46,099 nucleotides of DNA from Chitinispirillaceae bacterium. GTDB lineage: Bacteria > Fibrobacterota > Chitinivibrionia > Chitinivibrionales > Chitinispirillaceae. Below are positions 43,426 through 46,099 of the stretch, one piece after another. The stretch is taken from contig JAFGIN010000008.1 in NCBI GenBank assembly GCA_016929595.1, positions 1 to 46,099 on the forward strand. Direction: 5' to 3'. The position numbers and the translations under genes were made by a program. The notes beneath the pieces are model-generated. The model was not told the origin of the DNA. It saw only the letters and a list, made by a program, of their open reading frames with translations, and made no database searches. Each line of letters starts with the position of its first letter. Position 1 is the first letter of the stretch.

Positions 43426-44252
43426 TTTTCCTCCCGTACAGTATTTCTAGAAAGCGGAAAAATCTGAAAATTAAGCTGAAATACCTCTTCCACCTTATCT
43501 TCTTTTCCTACAATCTCCATAATTTCACGCCTTACAACTGCCAGCCGATCCTTGATAAGTTCTATACATTTGCGGGTTGTACTGATAGTAAGTGTTGAAA
43601 TATCACGATCTTGTTTAGGTATCCGGTCCAAAGCTTCCATTCCCAATCGGCATACTTCTTTTTGGAATGATTTTATAGCCAATGCTTTAACTATGCCATC
43701 TGAAGTAATGAATTTATCATTAAGGCTGTATGCACCCTCATTATCTTTACTTATCATCCCCAGGTCTTCCAGAAGTTTAACTGACTTTAGTGCTTGTGCC
43801 GGAGTAATTGGTGGAAGCAGCCTGCCTGCTAAGTCGTTGAAATCGCCCTTATAGGTAAGTATATTTAGTTCTTCTCGAATAGCAATATGCCACCAGGATG
43901 AAAAATAGTCGAACATATTCTTTTCTAATATTTTAGATGCTGGTAATCGCATTGACAATAACTTTTCAAAGTAGAATTTTTCCTGATCAGTTCGTTTCGC
44001 TTTATTAAAGTGCACAAGTGCAGAAAAGTATTCACGTTCACGTCTGTTTAAAGTGAGGAAATCCGATAGAACAGGTATCGCCTTATCTGCGATATGTTTC
44101 TGTTTCTGCAAGACTTTAACGTAAAAACCAGCATCAAGGCCTGTTTTTAAGGAAACATATCGATATGAAAAAAAACTATGGTGTTCTTTGTTGTAATTGT
44201 AATGATCACGCAAATAATTGCGATATTCTAAATATTCAAAAATGGTATTCAT
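43422..44252 (-). CDS. TIGR02147/DUF4423 family putative transcriptional regulator (second copy)
   Basis: From Met at 44252 the product has 276 residues (MNTIFEYLEYRNYLRDHY), aligned with the start of the copy at 19042; the longer reading from 44300 has no homologous counterpart. The N-terminal 75 residues carry the HTH-like segment RYVSLKTGLDAGFYVKVLQKQKHIADKAIPVL (in parts), and the DUF4423 domain follows. Similarity to the first copy is clear but distant. It is co-translated with the glycan-binding lipoprotein, lies next to the mannanase/esterase block, and has a palindrome about 130 bp upstream, so it probably regulates this block. This is inference. Confidence 0.85.
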   Translation of the reverse strand: MNTIFEYLEYRNYLRDHYNYNKEHHSFFSYRYVSLKTGLDAGFYVKVLQKQKHIADKAIPVLSDFLTLNRREREYFSALVHFNKAKRTDQEKFYFEKLLSMRLPASKILEKNMFDYFSSWWHIAIREELNILTYKGDFNDLAGRLLPPITPAQALKSVKLLEDLGMISKDNEGAYSLNDKFITSDGIVKALAIKSFQKEVCRLGMEALDRIPKQDRDISTLTISTTRKCIELIKDRLAVVRREIMEIVGKEDKVEEVFQLNFQIFPLSRNTVREEK

Positions 44253-44379
44253 CTCAGACTCATTACGCCTTAAGTTCATTAGTGTTGAACTTTTTCCCAA
44301 TCAAGTCGATCTATCCTGTCTAGTAGTATACAAAAAAGGCCTCAAAAAGCCTATATTTTTTAAAACTATTAAACTTATA

Positions 44380-44399
44380 TGTTGAACAAGTGTTCAACA
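44380..44399. promoter_or_regulatory. Palindromic operator candidate, site 2
   Basis: TGTTGAAC-AAGT-GTTCAACA is a perfect 8-bp inverted repeat with a 4-nt spacer, about 130 bp upstream of the TIGR02147 start. It matches site 1 at 41933. A single half-site GTTGAAC (44284-44290) lies between it and the gene. Confidence 0.65.
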
Positions 44400-44976
44400 C
44401 CATGAACAGATACTGTTGTTTAAATGTAAATATCTCCTCAAAAAACATCCCTAAAACAAAACAGTATAACTCAGACTTAATAGTGATCTTTTTTACATTC
44501 TTATTATAGGGTACTATCATGATAAACGTCTCCTCCCCTGTAGTTGTTAATGTGGATGGTGGAACGGTTCTTAACACAGTCTTCCGACTATTTCTACGGC
44601 CATAATTACTGGATGTAGGCTCCTGCATTGGGGAAACAGACAGAAGGGACTGAGTCACTTATCGGCGATCTTGGCGTCAAATAATTACAGTAAATCGCGT
44701 TAATTGTCGCCTGTGCCGATATATTAATTCGGGATTCCTTGCAAGTGGTCTGAACAATTGTTCTTATTATACTGAAATATTTCTTTTTCATTTATGGTTA
44801 TTCGATTTGAACGAAGTCTAATATGCAGAAACTTAGTATCAAAGATTTCATAGAAAATGGAATCCTGACATTACACTCTTATTTAAGCCAAAAAATTCTT
44901 CAAAACGATATCATGCAATTAAGTAAACTTGTAACCGCAATTTAGGGAGAACTGATTAAAAAATCTGTATTCTTAG

Positions 44977-44988
44977 CTTTTATAAAAG
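44977..44988. promoter_or_regulatory. Palindrome before the toxin-antitoxin operon
   Basis: CTTTTATAAAAG is a perfect 12-bp palindrome 33 bp upstream of the antitoxin start, where antitoxins of this type usually bind to repress their own operon. It is AT-rich, so chance is possible. Confidence 0.4.
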
Positions 44989-45021
44989 TATTTTAAGAAA
45001 TATCTCAACAAAGGACTCATA

Positions 45022-45204
45022 ATGAATGCAAAAGGAACCGCTAAAAACATCATAGAATCGCTCCCAAACCGCGTTTCTATGGACGATGTGATTCACGCAT
45101 TGTATGTCGCCTCAAAATTTGATAGAGGTGAAAGTGAAATACGCGCTGGAAAGGGCATTTCCGACGAACTCGCTAGAAAAAGATTAAAAAGATGGCAAAA
45201 ATAA
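45022..45204 (+). CDS. Antitoxin of a ParE/RelE-type toxin-antitoxin pair
   Basis: A 60-residue protein with an AAAGGA site before the ATG. It is charged and helical (NIIESLPNRVSMDDVIHALYVASKFDRGESEIRAGKG), like the short antitoxins commonly placed before ParE/RelE toxins. It neutralises the toxin and probably represses the operon. Its stop lies inside the toxin gene (13-base overlap), so the two are translationally coupled. Confidence 0.8.
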   Translation: MNAKGTAKNIIESLPNRVSMDDVIHALYVASKFDRGESEIRAGKGISDELARKRLKRWQK

Positions 45205-45485
45205 TCTGGGCACCAAGTGCTTTAGATGATATCGATGCCATAGCAGAGTTCATCTCCAGAGATTCAATCGATCATGCCGCACTATTTGTTGATAGAATCA
45301 TTGAAACAGCCGATCGCTTAAAAAATTTTCCCCTATCGGGACGAATTATTCCGGAAATTGGGAATCCAAACTGCCGGGAAATTATTTACGGAGCGTACCG
45401 GATCATGTATCGTATCGATAAGCATAATATCTGGATTACAGGAATAATTCATGGTGCCAGAAATTGGAAACCACCACATGATTAA
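45192..45485 (+). CDS. ParE/RelE-family toxin
   Basis: The 97-residue protein fits the RelE/ParE superfamily: IIWAPSALDDIDAIAEFI at the start, FPLSGRIIPE, then the C-terminal REIIYGAYRIMYRIDKHNIWITGIIHGAR, where the Arg and His residues form the usual active face. The length is typical. ParE types poison gyrase, whereas RelE types cleave mRNA on the ribosome; the sequence resembles the ParE branch slightly more, with low certainty. Such modules often mark accessory DNA. Confidence 0.9.
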   Translation: MAKIIWAPSALDDIDAIAEFISRDSIDHAALFVDRIIETADRLKNFPLSGRIIPEIGNPNCREIIYGAYRIMYRIDKHNIWITGIIHGARNWKPPHD

Positions 45486-45689
45486 TTCGAAATCTGCACT
45501 TTAACCAACCTTATCATCAGAACCATAATACCCGAACATTTCTTATTAAAGGAAATACAGTACAAATGCGATTGAATAGAAATTTAGCTTCCCAAAGTAA
45601 ATATTCAGAATTGCCTCTATCTTGTGCATGCCTTCGAGTCCTGACCATCTTGATTCTGACAATCATGCGAACCATGCGATTTTAAAGAA

Positions 45690-45989
45690 CTATAATATCA
45701 GAAATTTAATCTCAGAACATATAATTTCCGTAAAACTCAGAACCATACCGTTCCTTACTTTTGTAAAAAAATCCCATGTGGTAACATTGGGCGGCCTATT
45801 ATTGGTTGTTTTAAAAGTAACAGGTTCGATTGTTAGATTTTTTACACCACTTTCATGGAGTGCATCGTTGGTAAAATTAACAGAGTATATTATATCAGGT
45901 ACTATATTCGGGTTTTCCGCCAATGCTGCTGGATCATATGCTATTAAAACTACAAGTTTATCATCGGCATACAATTTTAAAACAAGCAT
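45690..45989 (-). CDS. Doubtful ORF, possibly a degraded surface-protein fragment
   Basis: The 99-codon minus-strand frame has a protein-like composition (YDPAALAENPNIVPDIIY; SGVKNLTIEPVTFKTTNN) but no ribosome-binding site, no signal peptide and no recognised family. A plus-strand frame of 151 codons (45622-46077) overlaps it; its hydrophobic translation looks like the antisense of this frame. I list it because it is the more protein-like of the two. It could be a fragment of a longer, decayed gene. The rest of the 45486-46036 stretch shows nothing else. Confidence 0.25.
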   Translation of the reverse strand: MLVLKLYADDKLVVLIAYDPAALAENPNIVPDIIYSVNFTNDALHESGVKNLTIEPVTFKTTNNRPPNVTTWDFFTKVRNGMVLSFTEIICSEIKFLIL

Positions 45990-46036
45990 ATTAAGAATTG
46001 CACAAATGGTAGTAACTTACTTTCCGCGGGTTGCGG

Positions 46037-46099
46037 TTACGTTTTTTTTGAATTTTTTTTGCCCAGTTTTTCTTTAGAAATATAGCGCTCGCCAAGTCT
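46037..46099 (-). CDS. 3' end of an unidentified minus-strand gene (partial)
   Basis: A frame open from the window edge encodes RLGERYISKEKLGKKNSKK and then Thr and a TAA at 46037-46039. The Lys-rich tail looks like the C-terminus of a cytoplasmic protein. Twenty codons are too few to identify it, and the frame could be accidental. Confidence 0.3.
   Translation of the reverse strand, partial: RLGERYISKEKLGKKNSKKT

Larger units (their letters stand above)
44301..45021. other. Gene-poor region upstream of the second TIGR02147 gene
   Basis: No intact gene is visible. Minus-strand readings at 44320-44658 and 44606-44791 lack ribosome-binding sites and recognisable motifs. The region contains a GTTGAAC half-site (44284-44290, just before it), the palindrome at 44380-44399, a weak AGGC...GCCT hairpin followed by a T run on the minus strand near 44340-44362, and the palindrome before the toxin-antitoxin pair. 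Confidence 0.45.

Noticed and set aside
44320-44658. Minus-strand 112-codon ORF
   Set aside because: It contains the palindrome and AT-rich spacer upstream of the TIGR02147 gene, lacks a start signal, and its translation has no recognisable motif.
45622-46077. Plus-strand ORF of 151 codons with hydrophobic segments
   Set aside because: It has no ribosome-binding site, and its hydrophobic stretches look like the antisense of the protein-like minus-strand frame at 45690-45989.

Overview
The window looks like a chromosomal segment of a Gram-negative, plant-polysaccharide-degrading bacterium of the Fibrobacterota (Fibrobacter/Chitinispirillia-like). This placement is an inference. It rests on two copies of the TIGR02147/DUF4423 regulator family, known mainly as a Fibrobacter paralogous family, on several secreted proteins ending in type-IX-secretion-like C-terminal domains, on a GH26 mannanase with a CE1-type esterase, and on many surface lipoproteins. 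No rRNA, tRNA or CRISPR array was found.

Layout. 0.2-3.4 kb: housekeeping genes miaA (minus), a YibQ-like divergent polysaccharide deacetylase and pdxJ (plus). 3.4-10.3 kb: a minus-strand run: a four-PAS sigma54 activator, mltG, an outer-membrane barrel, an exported thioredoxin, a U32 Fe-S protein and nikR. Four of these genes are joined by ATGA overlaps. 10.5-12.3 kb: a 66-residue protein with a FIST sensor protein, then a very acidic Cys-containing protein. 12.6-17.2 kb: a complete tripartite efflux operon, TolC-MacA-ATPase-permease, with MacB split into two genes. 17.4-21.2 kb: a TIGR02147 regulator overlapping a surface lipoprotein, and a class III aminotransferase. 21.4-21.6 kb: a minus-strand structured RNA of about 175 nt with its own promoter and terminator, probably 6S RNA. 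21.9-26.3 kb: a PAS-GAF-SpoIIE phosphatase, an M48 lipoprotein protease, a YflT-like stress protein and a thioredoxin.

26.3-37.1 kb is an accessory block. After 1.5 kb of gene-poor, apparently decayed DNA comes a same-strand cassette: C25 (gingipain/PorU-type) peptidase, PEGA membrane protein, FGE-sulfatase lipoprotein, secreted protein with a sorting-type CTD, 13-codon leader ORF, ECF sigma factor, and a FecR-TPR membrane protein. The cassette is bracketed by two diverged direct repeats of about 126 bp (27168-27295 and 36910-37035). An IS91-like transposase tail lies just inside the right repeat. I consider this the best candidate for an undescribed surface-signalling or secretion system.

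37.1-45.5 kb: a sugar-isomerase-fold protein of different base composition, then a minus-strand carbohydrate block: GH26 mannanase, CE1 esterase, a broken SGNH esterase, and a second TIGR02147-lipoprotein pair. Two near-identical palindromes (TGTTGAAC-N4-GTTCAACA type) lie upstream of this second regulator and upstream of the esterase/mannanase genes, which suggests a small regulon. A ParE/RelE toxin-antitoxin pair follows, and the last 0.6 kb holds only doubtful coding sequence plus the tail of an unidentified minus-strand gene.
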